Source of the DNA: Euglena gracilis | Taxonomy: Eukaryota; Euglenida; Euglenophyceae; Euglenales | Direction of reading: 5' to 3' | NCBI GenBank assembly: GCA_039621445.1 | Contig: CP154954.1 | Span: 5,805,919-5,869,918, forward strand | Length of the DNA stretch: 64,000 bases | In this document: in pieces, positions 20,621 through 30,220 of the stretch | Layout of the letters: each line of letters begins with the position of its first letter | Numbering within the stretch: position 1 is the first letter of the stretch | The notes under the pieces: generated by a model | The model's input: the letters and a program-made list of their open reading frames with translations, nothing else | Told to the model about the DNA's origin: nothing | The model's database searches: none | Made by a program: the position numbers and the translations under genes

Positions 20621-23041
20621 TTGCCACTCCCACGGTTTGCGCACAGCACCCAACACAACATTGACACCAAACCACCATCACCGCTGGCATCCGCCATGAT
20701 GACCACCACTTTACCAACACCGTTACCCACAATGGCAACACCGTTATCCACCACACCAACAACCGTTTTCCACACCCGGGGTACGGAGAAAGCCTCCCCC
20801 CTGCCCAATGACACACCAACATGCGTTCCACATGAGGCAGGGCAAGCGAGTAGTGGTACCCCCGCCGTTTCACTGGGTTACAAAACGAAAGCCCAAAGGC
20901 CTGAAGATATATCGGTGTCGAGTAGTCGCCCAGCTACACCACCACTCCGTTGCCCACCAGTTGTGCCGAATCCAGGCACACCTGTACAAGACTCACCGGC
21001 TAATGCCATCGACACCCACTTACACGCACACCCGTCACACCATCACACTGCCTACCAATGTGTGCACTGCAGGAGAATTTCCACCCAATCGGATTTCGAT
21101 TGTGGATGTTTAGTTGAAAATCCGACACTAATCACTATTCCGAATACGGAATCCACACCCCAGGATACACTTGGTTGTAGCCCGCAATGCGCGGAGATAC
21201 ACCGAGTACTCCAACAACGCGGATTAGCCTCGTTGTTCGGATACGCGAAAAGCGTTATGTCTAATCACCATCCCGAGTTCACTTGGTATGAATTTGATGC
21301 GGAATGGGGAAACCCCCAACCTGTCCAAGCTCCCTTGGGATTACCCCTTGAGGTAGTGGAAGACAACCCGCATGTTTGTGGATCCATTCATTGTGTTTCT
21401 TCACTCCAACCCGGAAATCGGGTGCTTGAATACGCGAAACGCGTATGGAATGCTTTCAATTTTGGTCAATATCGCATTTCGGAACGATGGTTTTACAAAA
21501 TCGCGACATTGGCTGATTCTTTTTATTTGGCATTGGAAATCGATGCCTTCTCATCCAATGAGCATGCCCGTTTGCCACGTCATTGGTCACGACACTCCAA
21601 CGCATTTGATAAATTTTGGGGTGATACGGTGTTATGGATGCACCCTCCCCCAAAACTTATCGAATGTGCGGTTGGGAAAATTCTGCGGGATGAAGCCCGT
21701 GGAGTTATTCTCATACCCATCATTCCGGAAGCGGAATGGTTCACCCAACTATCGTATGTGTGTTTTCATTGGTGGGATTTACCCACTAATGTACCGATTT
21801 TTGAGGATTTTTGTGGTAAAATATTACCACCCTTGCAAGAAATCATTTTTCGCGTATCTTCCTTCGATGCATTCGGAATGTCAAAATTTGCGGTGCCGAG
21901 GAAGCTCGGTAGCCCCAGGGATACCCTGGCGGTTTCCGCAGTCATCCAAAGTGCAGGTCAGCATCCTAATTCAGCCGAATTCTGTTCGCGGATCACCCGC
22001 GAATTTCACGGTGTGCTGGAAAATCCAGTATACGCGTGTGACATCGACCCCGCGATACACGGTCCGTTCGGTGTTTGTATGATCGAGCTTAAGGATGGAG
22101 CCAAGCCAATGCACCGTAAATTTTTTCGTTGTTCGGGAGAACGCGAACAAGCTCTCAATGAAATGATTGAGAAGCTTATTCAGCGCAAGTGGATCGTACC
22201 CTCGAAAAGCGAGTGGACATCCCAGGCATTTGTTGTTCCTAAACCCCTAGACCACTCAGGTCAGATGAAATGGAGACTGGTGCTGGATTACCGGTACCTG
22301 AACTCCCAAACAAGGGATGATCCCTTCCCGCTCCCCCTGATCGAGGATTTGATCACCAAACAATCGGAAAACCGGTTGTGGTCAATTTTCGATCTGGAGG
22401 ACGGTTTTCACCAAATGCACTTGCACCCTGACTCACAACCATACACGGCATTCGTGACATCCAAGGGTGTGTACCAATGGACGGTGCTCCCCATGGGTGT
22501 TAAGAATGGCCCAGCCATGTTTCAGCGCGTGATACAATGGGTTCTACGCGATTTACCGTTTGCCATTGTGTACATTGATGATGTGCTGGTGGGAACACCA
22601 CCACCATCCGCAAAATCGAGCGAGGATATCCTCGTCACACACTTCCACCATGTTTGCGCGGTATTAACCGCTTTTCAAAAACATGTCCTTTTCGCGAAAG
22701 GCGCGAAAATGCATTTGTTTCGGATACTTATAAAATTTTGCGGTCACATCCTCAGCAATGGAAAGCGGAAAGCCGCTCCGAGTAAACTTGAAGCCATTAA
22801 GAAATGGACCCCTGAGGTAATCAAAACGATTACTCACCTCAAAGGATTTTTGAGATTAGCCCAATATTACGCGATTTATATGAAGGACTTCGCGAAAATC
22901 GCGGTGCCCCTCACCAAACAGCTCAAAAACCGGGCTGTTAACAACACCAAAGTCATTTGGGATGACCAAATGCGCGAGGACCTTGAGAAAATCAAGGTTT
23001 TGCTTTTGGAGAATGTTGTCCTCGAAATCGCGGACCCATAA
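20621..23041 (+). CDS. pol: Copy C pol: PR-RT linker, RNase H-like segment and RT
   Basis: 806 codons. Residues ~1-130 are Thr/Pro-rich. ~140-180 hold the Cys cluster (QCVHCRRIS, DCGCLV, LGCSPQC). ~290-400 hold EIDAFSSNEH, FWGDTVLWMHPPPKLI, ILIPIIPEAEWFTQL. RT follows, with WRLVLDYRYLN, FDLEDGFHQ, LPMGVKNGPAMFQRVI and YIDDVLVGTPPP, then the thumb and connection with LKGFLRLAQYYAIY. It ends at TAA 23039-23041, which is TAC in copies B, D and E. The frame continues after the stop. Confidence 0.92.
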   Translation: MPLPRFAHSTQHNIDTKPPSPLASAMMTTTLPTPLPTMATPLSTTPTTVFHTRGTEKASPLPNDTPTCVPHEAGQASSGTPAVSLGYKTKAQRPEDISVSSSRPATPPLRCPPVVPNPGTPVQDSPANAIDTHLHAHPSHHHTAYQCVHCRRISTQSDFDCGCLVENPTLITIPNTESTPQDTLGCSPQCAEIHRVLQQRGLASLFGYAKSVMSNHHPEFTWYEFDAEWGNPQPVQAPLGLPLEVVEDNPHVCGSIHCVSSLQPGNRVLEYAKRVWNAFNFGQYRISERWFYKIATLADSFYLALEIDAFSSNEHARLPRHWSRHSNAFDKFWGDTVLWMHPPPKLIECAVGKILRDEARGVILIPIIPEAEWFTQLSYVCFHWWDLPTNVPIFEDFCGKILPPLQEIIFRVSSFDAFGMSKFAVPRKLGSPRDTLAVSAVIQSAGQHPNSAEFCSRITREFHGVLENPVYACDIDPAIHGPFGVCMIELKDGAKPMHRKFFRCSGEREQALNEMIEKLIQRKWIVPSKSEWTSQAFVVPKPLDHSGQMKWRLVLDYRYLNSQTRDDPFPLPLIEDLITKQSENRLWSIFDLEDGFHQMHLHPDSQPYTAFVTSKGVYQWTVLPMGVKNGPAMFQRVIQWVLRDLPFAIVYIDDVLVGTPPPSAKSSEDILVTHFHHVCAVLTAFQKHVLFAKGAKMHLFRILIKFCGHILSNGKRKAAPSKLEAIKKWTPEVIKTITHLKGFLRLAQYYAIYMKDFAKIAVPLTKQLKNRAVNNTKVIWDDQMREDLEKIKVLLLENVVLEIADP
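21520..21790 (+). other. RNase H-like segment in the PR-RT linker (copy C)
   Basis: LEIDAFSSNEHARLP is followed by about 20 residues, then FWGDTVLWMHPPPKLIECAV, ILRDEARGVILIPI and EWFTQLSYVCFHWW. The spacing D-AFS ... W-D ... W ... PP ... vlI-P ... WF resembles the RNase H-like domain that follows RT in DIRS-type elements. It also resembles the ORF in element G (47983-48534). A normal RNase H follows RT in the same polyprotein. The assignment is from remembered motif spacing only. Confidence 0.45.
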
Positions 23042-25128
23042 AAACCATATGTACTGGAAGTCGACAGCAGCGGTTACGCTGTTGGCGGAGTTCTTAGCCA
23101 GCATAATGCGGCGAATGAGCTCCGACCTGTGGCTTTCTTCAGCAGAAAGTTACAGGGCGACGATGGAAAAGATCAAGTCAAATGGAGTATACGCGAGAAG
23201 GAAACCTACGCAATCGTGCTTATACTCCAGAAATTCCGAAGCTGGGTACCCAGCAGCTTGTCCAGATCCTCGTCAAGACCGACCGTGAGAGTCTCCAACA
23301 CTGGTACACCGAGTATTTGAACAAGGTCATGTCATCGGTCGGAAGGCGATGCAGATGGCATGAGTTCTTGAGTCAATTCAACCTTGTGGTTATTTATACC
23401 CCTGGACACACACAAAAAGTAGCGGATCCGGTCAGTCGGGCCCCTTGGTATTACCCTGGGAATCCGGATGAGGGAGACGCGACTTTTCATGGAAGTCAGG
23501 AAGCTGACAACTACGCACGCCGAAACGACGCTGCGGATAATCTTTTGGATTCTTTTCCCGTTTCACGACTATTCCTGGTCGCACCAGTGCGCGGAAGGCG
23601 CCGACGTGGAAGCACGTCCGGACCCCGGCGTATTACGCGCACGGAGTCCCCTTCCCCACTGTTCTTTCGCGAATGGGATTATAGTGGTGACCCGGTGTAT
23701 GACACCATTGTCACCAGACTTCGTAATGGCGAAGTGCTGGACAATTACACTCTTTCACCTTTACGGTTGGTTTTTCGCAATAAATCGGGTTACAAATATT
23801 GTATTCCCCAGGACCTGGTTGATGATGTGATTTTGTGTTATCACAACCACGGTCACCCTGGGGCCCCCAAACTTCTTTCGTTGGTGGGACGCAGGTATTG
23901 CACAACCCTGTGCGAGAAAGAGCTTTACTCACGCTGTTTGCGAATAGCGCAACGGTGTCAAATTTGTCAAGCGGTAAAACCCCGCAGAGGTACCCCCCCT
24001 GGTACGATGGACTTTTTCCCTGTACCCCCTGACATTTTTACATCCCTCTGCATGGATTTTCTGGAATTAGAACCGTGCAAAGGAACGGACGACAAAATTT
24101 ACGATTACGCATTTGTTGTCGTCTGCAGCCTGAGTGGGTACATTGTAGCCATTCCATGGCAGAAGTCAGGGTTGACTGCCCAAAGTTTGGCAACTATATT
24201 TTTGGAGAAATGTGTTTGCTTAATGGGTTTACCGAATGAAATCGTGAGTGATCAAGACCATTTGATTTCTTCAAGGGTTTTCACCACTTTGTGCGGTTTA
24301 CTCGGAATCGAGCAACATTTTTCCATTATATACCGACCCAAAGGCAATGGTAGAGCCGAGGCAGCCGTGAAATCCGTCGTGAATGTGCTTCGCCTTTCAC
24401 TGGCTGACTCGCGCAGCAACTGGATATCAGTTCTACCATGGTCTTTGTTTTATATCAATACCCTACCAGGGTTGGTTTTACCTCACTCCCCCTATAAATT
24501 AGTTTTCGGACGGGACCCTCCGGCCATAGGGGATGTCCGTTCGGAGAGACCCGCCCGAACGAGTGTCAGTTGCGAGACCTGGTTTGCGGAAGTAGAAAAT
24601 CTACGTTCTGCAGTCCAGAAGTGCGTGACTGATATTCATGCAACCAAACGGAAATCGTTTTTGCAGAATTTCAAGTCACCTGTGTATAGTCCCGGTGACC
24701 GCGTGTGGGTGCAGAAAAACCGTACTCGCATGCAGTCTTCCAAGCTGGACCCCCTCTGGCTCGGCCCCTGTGAAATCCTAGAAAGACTAGGTACCAGCGG
24801 GCGTTACAAGGTTGCATTACCGATTGGTGTCGAGGACGTTCATATGGACGACTTCAAGCCATACCTGTCGCCACCGGATGGGAAACCCATCCCGTGTTTG
24901 CACTTCAAACCCCGTTCCAGATTACCTGAGACGGACGACTTTGTAGTCGAAAAAATTATCGATCACAAAATCGACAAAGGTATGCACCATTGGAAGGTCC
25001 GCTGGAGAGGGTATGGGCCCGAGGAGGACACTTGGGAACCAGCAACCAGTTTTGTTGGGTATGTCCAGCAAGATTGGAAGCTGTGGAACAAGAAGCATAA
25101 CATTGATGTTTCCATGACAAGTTTTTGA
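23042..25128 (+). CDS. pol: Copy C pol: RNase H, integrase and chromodomain
   Basis: After the TAA, the frame continues with RNase H (VLEVDSSGYAVGGVLSQHN) to a one-base loss near 23255. It then runs unbroken (frame of 23182-25128) through the integrase HHCC finger (YHNHGHPGAPKLL, CQICQAVK), DDE residues (CMDFLELEP at ~24050, IVSDQDHLI, NGRAEAAVKSV), the GPY/F-like LGPCEILERLG, and a C-terminal chromodomain at ~24940-25090 ([28 protein letters not shown]). All three catalytic acidic residues are kept. Confidence 0.93.
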
Positions 25129-25169
25129 GAACGCATGGGAAACCCATGTTGTTTTCTCTTCTTTTTATA

Positions 25170-25199
25170 ATTGATTCTTATCATTCTTTCTTTCCGCAG
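25170..25199 (+). promoter_or_regulatory. Splice-acceptor-like site before accessory region (copy C)
   Basis: A branch-like TTGATTCTTAT is followed by CATTCTTTCTTTCCGCAG ending at 25199, 71 bases after the integrase stop. The next ATG is the accessory start at 25291. Matching sites are in A, B and E. Donor unknown; CAG/GTGGTA in the LTR (around 15360) is one candidate. Confidence 0.5.
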
Positions 25200-25290
25200 A
25201 CTTTTTAGCAAATAATACTCAAGCGGTTACCCTTACACACCTTACAACCAACAACCCAAACATCCCACCGTACCGACCCCGGGCGGTATC

Positions 25291-26487
25291 ATGCTGCCCG
25301 GTGGAAGGGAGCCAGGCGGAGGACCGCCTTACCACCCCACCACTCACCCTCAAACTGACCAGTATGCGTACCGATACGGTACGCAGCCACCTACACGGAC
25401 TGCGACTCAGGGAAACCCTGAAGCCAGCAGCAGTAGCAGGATGACCCAGATGCCCGCGGAAGCGCGGCCATCTCAGCCATCAGGCTCTCGTCGCCTCCCA
25501 CCGTATGCGGGTGTGATGATCCACCGCACGGCGGAGACGATGAGCCGGGTTATGCGTATGAGCGCAAACCCGGCACCAGACCAACTCACCCAGGCATTGT
25601 GGGATGACCACTGCCGTAAAATGTTGACCATCGCGAATACCCCTCCGGCCCTGTGGTGTATGTGCGCCCAGGCGACGATGACCGGTCTTGTGTATTACAC
25701 CGACCCGGACGCGTCGGGATTCGCGGCGGACATTACCGTGCGTGACCTGGGCGTGGAAGTCCCGCCACAGGTAGCACGGCAGGTACCACCAGTTGGCACT
25801 TACACCGCACATTTTCGTGCTCACTCCCCCGGATTACCCGAGGAAGAGACAGTGGAAGCACCTGTCCGGAGTGAACACCCACGTGTGAAAGAAAGTATTT
25901 TTGGATCCCCTGAGCGCAAGCCCCGGCGGGATTATCCTGCACAGGAGCCTGTGTCTCAGTACACCGTCTCTGGGGATTACCCCCGGGAGGCGCCAATGCC
26001 ACGGGATCAGTACGTGTATCCACCTCAACCCCACCCAACCATACCTGACCCTATCCCACGACGTCCTGCGGAGGGAAACCCTCCCCCGACGTCTGAGGCG
26101 ACCCGAAGCGCTCGTCCGCGGGAAGCCGCGGCAGCACCTCGTGCGGCACCAGTTCCCCCGGCACGGGATGAACCCGTTAACCCGTGGACTTGCCGGCCGT
26201 TCGAGACAGAGGAGGAGCGTCAACGGTATGAATATGCTGTGACGATCCAACGACAAATCGCACGTCGCCCCCCTGTTTCCGCTGGCCAGGGATACCCTGC
26301 CCGGGCGGAAATGACACGGGAAGAGCGCCAGCAGTATGATGCTGCTGTGTCAGCTCTCACAGGCGTCCCAGCTCCATCACGATCAAGTCAACCAGCGCGA
26401 CAGCAGGACGTTGCTGTGGCGGAAGCGTACCAGCACGACCCACAAGCTCTGCCGCCGGCAAGCGTGACCGCGGCCCGGAAAATCTGA
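25291..26487 (+). CDS. Copy C accessory protein, N-terminal part (DLGV-VPP module)
   Basis: 398 codons, starting at the first ATG after the acceptor-like site (MLPGGREPGGGPPY). Residues ~90-190 form the conserved module: TQALWDDHCRKMLTIANTP, MCAQATMTGLVYYTDPD, VRDLGVEVPP, PVGTYTAHFRAHSPG. The rest is Pro/Arg-rich with repeated short palindromes. Near 26478 a frameshift moves the continuation (ENLTPQPQRRSPRSENPP) to another frame. No signal peptide or membrane helix is seen. Function unknown. Confidence 0.82.
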   Translation: MLPGGREPGGGPPYHPTTHPQTDQYAYRYGTQPPTRTATQGNPEASSSSRMTQMPAEARPSQPSGSRRLPPYAGVMIHRTAETMSRVMRMSANPAPDQLTQALWDDHCRKMLTIANTPPALWCMCAQATMTGLVYYTDPDASGFAADITVRDLGVEVPPQVARQVPPVGTYTAHFRAHSPGLPEEETVEAPVRSEHPRVKESIFGSPERKPRRDYPAQEPVSQYTVSGDYPREAPMPRDQYVYPPQPHPTIPDPIPRRPAEGNPPPTSEATRSARPREAAAAPRAAPVPPARDEPVNPWTCRPFETEEERQRYEYAVTIQRQIARRPPVSAGQGYPARAEMTREERQQYDAAVSALTGVPAPSRSSQPARQQDVAVAEAYQHDPQALPPASVTAARKI

Positions 26488-27305
26488 CGCCGCAGCCACA
26501 GCGCCGCTCGCCGAGGTCGGAAAATCCGCCCGCGACGATGCACGTCGACGCTGAGGAGGAAGCTCCACCAGCGCCGGACGTGACGGCAGAACGGGCACGT
26601 CGGGAAACCCGACCATCCCTAGTCGCACCGGCTTACTCGAATCGTGGTGACGCTGAGCAGGAATTTGCTCGAACGCCAAGCACGGAATCCGTGACTTACC
26701 CAGTGTTTACGCCAGAAGACCCAGAATAGTGGGATTACTGGGCGACATTCGAATGGCTGTCTAACACAAAGGTTAAGGGTAAAGGCAAGGGCAAGGGTAA
26801 GGGGAAAGGAAAAGGCCAGGAGAAAGGTGGGAAAGCCCCACCTGGCAAAGGCGGAAAAGCCGCTTGGCCAACTCCAGGTAAAGGCGGAAAATCTGCCGGA
26901 CCCCTAGCAGGCAAGGGCGGAAAAGCCGCCGAACCTTCGAAAACGAAGGACGATGACTTTACTGTAGTTTTCACCTACCTGCAGGAGATTTGGCCGAAAA
27001 TCGACGAAGATCTCCGACAGTTTACACACGCAAGCAACGTGATCCACCGACCACCGGATGCGGTGCTCGAAGTGGTGCAGAATCGTATATACGATCACTG
27101 CAAACGTTTTTCCTACAGTTCAGAACTTTATGCGTTTGAGGGATACCCTCATTCGGATGAAATAGTCCTGGACCGGATGTCCGGTTTCTGGGAGCTGTGG
27201 TTCTGGTTGGGATACCCCTGCCAGAACTTCGGCATCTTTACCGACCAACACGGTCATACGTATGCCGACTGTTTGGGAACATGCCTGACGACGAAACGTT
27301 CGTAG
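26466..27305 (+). pseudogene. Copy C accessory protein, Lys-Gly tract and start of zinc module
   Basis: Same accessory protein in the next frame, with one in-frame TAG at 26727-26729. Beyond it lie WDYWATFEWLSNTK, a basic Lys-Gly tract at about 26764-26935 (KGKGKGKGKGKGKG, then GKGGKA repeats), and the start of the conserved module: SSELYAFEGYPHSDEIVLD, MSGFWELWFWLGYPCQNFG. A frameshift near 27290 passes to the next frame. The Lys-Gly tract may bind nucleic acid; that is inferred from charge alone. Confidence 0.75.
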
Positions 27306-27922
27306 CACAGTTGAAGGAAATCTTCAACCACATGTATTCCGTCGGAGCACTGGGAATCCAGTGGAAATATTACCCCCTGCCGGAGAAACTCCTTGCGCAG
27401 GCTGCGGTAATGTTCACACACAACCTCCAAGTATACTTGGACAGCATGTATGGCACGCTGTTCAAAATGCTGGACATCGACCTCGCGTACCCCCAGCGGT
27501 ACAAACTGGAATGCCAGTTTTGCAAGGAAGTTCACATTGCTGACTTCTGGGGTTTCGGAGAACGCGGAAAACCGCCTCCGACTGCCGAAAGTGCCGGCAG
27601 CCAGCCGACCAGGAGATTCCTCCTGCATCAGTGCCGGAATCCCCAGATTGGGACACAAGATCGAAAGGTGCTGAAACGGCACCGGCAGAAAATATTTCTG
27701 CTACAACAGTACCGGCACAGGGCGTGGATTACCTACGTCCTGGAAGTCTACATTTATTTCCTGGAACAGATGACCACTGATGTCGATATCCACAGGAAGT
27801 GGTTACCTCGGGGATACACCGAGGTGGACGCCAGACCTCATGACTCAGACCGACGCAGGATGAACCTGCGGCCGGAATGGGAGCAGGCAGAAAGTGGCCT
27901 GCGGGATCACCTGGACACCTAG
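27197..27922 (+). CDS. Copy C accessory protein, FWELWFWLGYPCQN zinc module
   Basis: In register from about 27290: AQLKEIFNHMYSVGALGIQW, HNLQVYLDSMYGTLFK, IDLAYPQRYKLECQFC, ADFWGFGERG, LLHQCRNP, KIFLLQQYRHRAWITYVLE, VYIYF. Candidate zinc ligands are Cys (27512), Cys (27521), His (27626) and Cys (27632), giving CxxC and HxC. All four positions are kept in A, B and E although the surrounding residues differ widely. It ends in an early TAG at 27920-27922; the related frame continues after it. Confidence 0.8.
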   Translation: MVLVGIPLPELRHLYRPTRSYVCRLFGNMPDDETFVAQLKEIFNHMYSVGALGIQWKYYPLPEKLLAQAAVMFTHNLQVYLDSMYGTLFKMLDIDLAYPQRYKLECQFCKEVHIADFWGFGERGKPPPTAESAGSQPTRRFLLHQCRNPQIGTQDRKVLKRHRQKIFLLQQYRHRAWITYVLEVYIYFLEQMTTDVDIHRKWLPRGYTEVDARPHDSDRRRMNLRPEWEQAESGLRDHLDT

Positions 27923-28003
27923 TTCGGGGATATCCTCGACTGGAAGGAGTTCGAACCTTTCTTCGCAGCACGCGAGGTAAGTCACACTCGGTATGCGGTC
28001 CCA

Positions 28004-30220
28004 TTGCCCGCTTTCCTGGAAGACACAGGAGAGCAGGGTATGGGATGGAACCTTCGATCGCAGTGGGAAGACCTCTGCCTGATCAACGAGGACGAGCCGC
28101 AACCTCCACTCGGAAGCTGGGTGAGGGCGTCGTGGCCGCCTCCTTACCCCAACTCTGACAGGAGTGAAAGTATAAGCTTTTACCGCCTGTCCGACGCACA
28201 AGGGTGCTACAGAAGCGGAAAGGACCCGCGCACTGCAACACAACTCCACACAGAGGACTACCCTCCGGAAGCGGAGGAGGAGGAAGAAACGGTCCCTATG
28301 GCCGAGGATGAACCTCAGCCAGTGGAACCCCCGGCACGGGAAACCCGTAGCCCATCGGTCGTGATGCTGGACACTGTGGCAGAAACTGCCCAGCGCCCAG
28401 GATCGCCGACAGGTGAAATGACGCCTGTCCCACTGTCGCCAGCCTCACTGGGTACGACGGGCAGACCGACCCCTCCGCGGGAAAACCCGCCGGAGACGGT
28501 GCCCCACACGCCTGAGGTATTACGCCTCAAGCTCCCTGTTCCCGGGGAAACCCCGTTAACAGAGGAGCCAACCGAGGAGCCCACTTCAGGTGAGGAACGA
28601 CGCACCTTGCTAGGCGGACGCGTACTCGGTGGTTTGCGGTCACTCATCGCAGTTGTCACCCCACGTGGCACAGCGGCCAGTTCTTCCACAGCTGCGGCGG
28701 AAGCTGCCCAGCCGACAGAAGACACACATGACACAACAGCCATGGTGGAGGATGAACCTCCCCCAGCGGCGGCGCCACCGCCGGTGTCGGAAGCGACACG
28801 GACGGAAGGCGAACAGACAACAATGGCAGTGGAGACAACAACAACCGTGTCGGTACAGGATGAACCTGTATCAGCACCGGTAGCGCCAGCCGAGGCACGG
28901 GATGAACCCGCACCTCAGCGCACAGCCATAGCCACTGCACCAAAGCGTCCGGGCACACTGACACCGGCGCCTGAAAAGCAGGCCAAGCGGACGTCCATGC
29001 CCCCACCACAGGCTCAACCAGTACGAAGCGTGCCGGCCGAGCCTACACCCACACCATCCCCCACGGCTGCCTCTGGGAAACCCACGGAAGCCGCGAGGGA
29101 ACGCGTAGGACGGCCCCCAGCCCGGGAAACCCCTGCTGAAGGTCAACGACGCTCGGTGTCGGGGAGAAGACCCCCGTCCCAAGCGTCACCACGCACCTGG
29201 GCAAGCAAGCGCGACGCCGATCGGCGGCCCTCGGATTCTCCGGAAACCGGAAGCCCGAAGGCCCCGGCAAAATCAAAGCCGGGCGCCGCACCTTGTAAGC
29301 CCGCACCGAGATCTGGTGATCAGCCCCCACCGAAAGGCGGTGGTGGTACTGGCGGCCAGAGTGCTGCATCCTCCTCTCGGGGATTAACCTCGGGACAAGG
29401 ATTCACGCACGTCACATCATCCGGCTATGGGAAAACCTCACAGCCGAAACCTTCGTCAAAGGGGCAGGGAAAATCCCGCGCCTCAACAGCCGAGACACCT
29501 TCGGAAGACGAAGTTATCATCGACTGGAACGCGGTCAATCAGGATGATCCTGAGATTCATGACCTGAAACCCAGGTACATGATGATCGACCACAAACTGA
29601 GGACACAGCAATGCCCCAACCGGTGGATTGAGCCACTGTTCTGTCAGGGCCGAAAATGGTCCTTTGATCAGAACGTGACCTGGAATTATTACAATTCCAG
29701 ATCTCCCCGTGTTTTGGCCCAATACTTCGGTGAGGAATTCCTCATCGAAAAGACAACGGAAAACCGTTTTGTGTGGCTTTGCACTGTATGCCACAAGATG
29801 TATAACAGTGCACCTGACCTGGGATTACCCCTCGTCCATGTGTGCAACCCTGTGGATCGGAAATCCTTCCATAAGGATGTATACATCCCTAACTGTGCCG
29901 CCTTGGTATGCGCCAAGTGCGTGGACAGTTGGACCCACAAGCACAATTTTAGCTACACCGAGCGAGACGGTACGAATGTACCGATACTCTGCGTCAACTG
30001 CCTTCGAGGTACCTTCTGGCACACTGCGGAAGGCGCAGTACCCGCAATCGTGCCAAGTGCCGAGAAGCCACTGGAGGAATACTCCACCTTGAACAAAAAG
30101 TTCAAGGACTTTTCAAGTATGCCAACCTCAAACTCGACGACTACCGCCACACCGGAATGGCCCGTGGGTGGCAGATCGACGGTGGGGCGATACGCCTCGC
30201 CGCTGAGGAGGCAGGGGTAA
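28004..30220 (+). CDS. Copy C accessory protein, disordered linker and second Cys/His module
   Basis: 738 codons. Residues ~1-70 continue the first module. ~85-520 are Pro/Glu/Ala-rich with the GGRVLGG motif near 28610 and many D/E-DEP tripeptides. ~525-670 are globular: CPNRWIEPLFCQGRKW, WNYYNSRSPRVLAQYF, LCTVCHKMY, LVHVCNP, IPNCAALVCAKCVDSW, ILCVNCLRG. The CxxC, HxC, CxxC and CxxC pairs suggest two zinc sites. Copy E has the same order (46300-47156). It ends out of frame near 30170. Confidence 0.82.
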   Translation: MPAFLEDTGEQGMGWNLRSQWEDLCLINEDEPQPPLGSWVRASWPPPYPNSDRSESISFYRLSDAQGCYRSGKDPRTATQLHTEDYPPEAEEEEETVPMAEDEPQPVEPPARETRSPSVVMLDTVAETAQRPGSPTGEMTPVPLSPASLGTTGRPTPPRENPPETVPHTPEVLRLKLPVPGETPLTEEPTEEPTSGEERRTLLGGRVLGGLRSLIAVVTPRGTAASSSTAAAEAAQPTEDTHDTTAMVEDEPPPAAAPPPVSEATRTEGEQTTMAVETTTTVSVQDEPVSAPVAPAEARDEPAPQRTAIATAPKRPGTLTPAPEKQAKRTSMPPPQAQPVRSVPAEPTPTPSPTAASGKPTEAARERVGRPPARETPAEGQRRSVSGRRPPSQASPRTWASKRDADRRPSDSPETGSPKAPAKSKPGAAPCKPAPRSGDQPPPKGGGGTGGQSAASSSRGLTSGQGFTHVTSSGYGKTSQPKPSSKGQGKSRASTAETPSEDEVIIDWNAVNQDDPEIHDLKPRYMMIDHKLRTQQCPNRWIEPLFCQGRKWSFDQNVTWNYYNSRSPRVLAQYFGEEFLIEKTTENRFVWLCTVCHKMYNSAPDLGLPLVHVCNPVDRKSFHKDVYIPNCAALVCAKCVDSWTHKHNFSYTERDGTNVPILCVNCLRGTFWHTAEGAVPAIVPSAEKPLEEYSTLNKKFKDFSSMPTSNSTTTATPEWPVGGRSTVGRYASPLRRQG

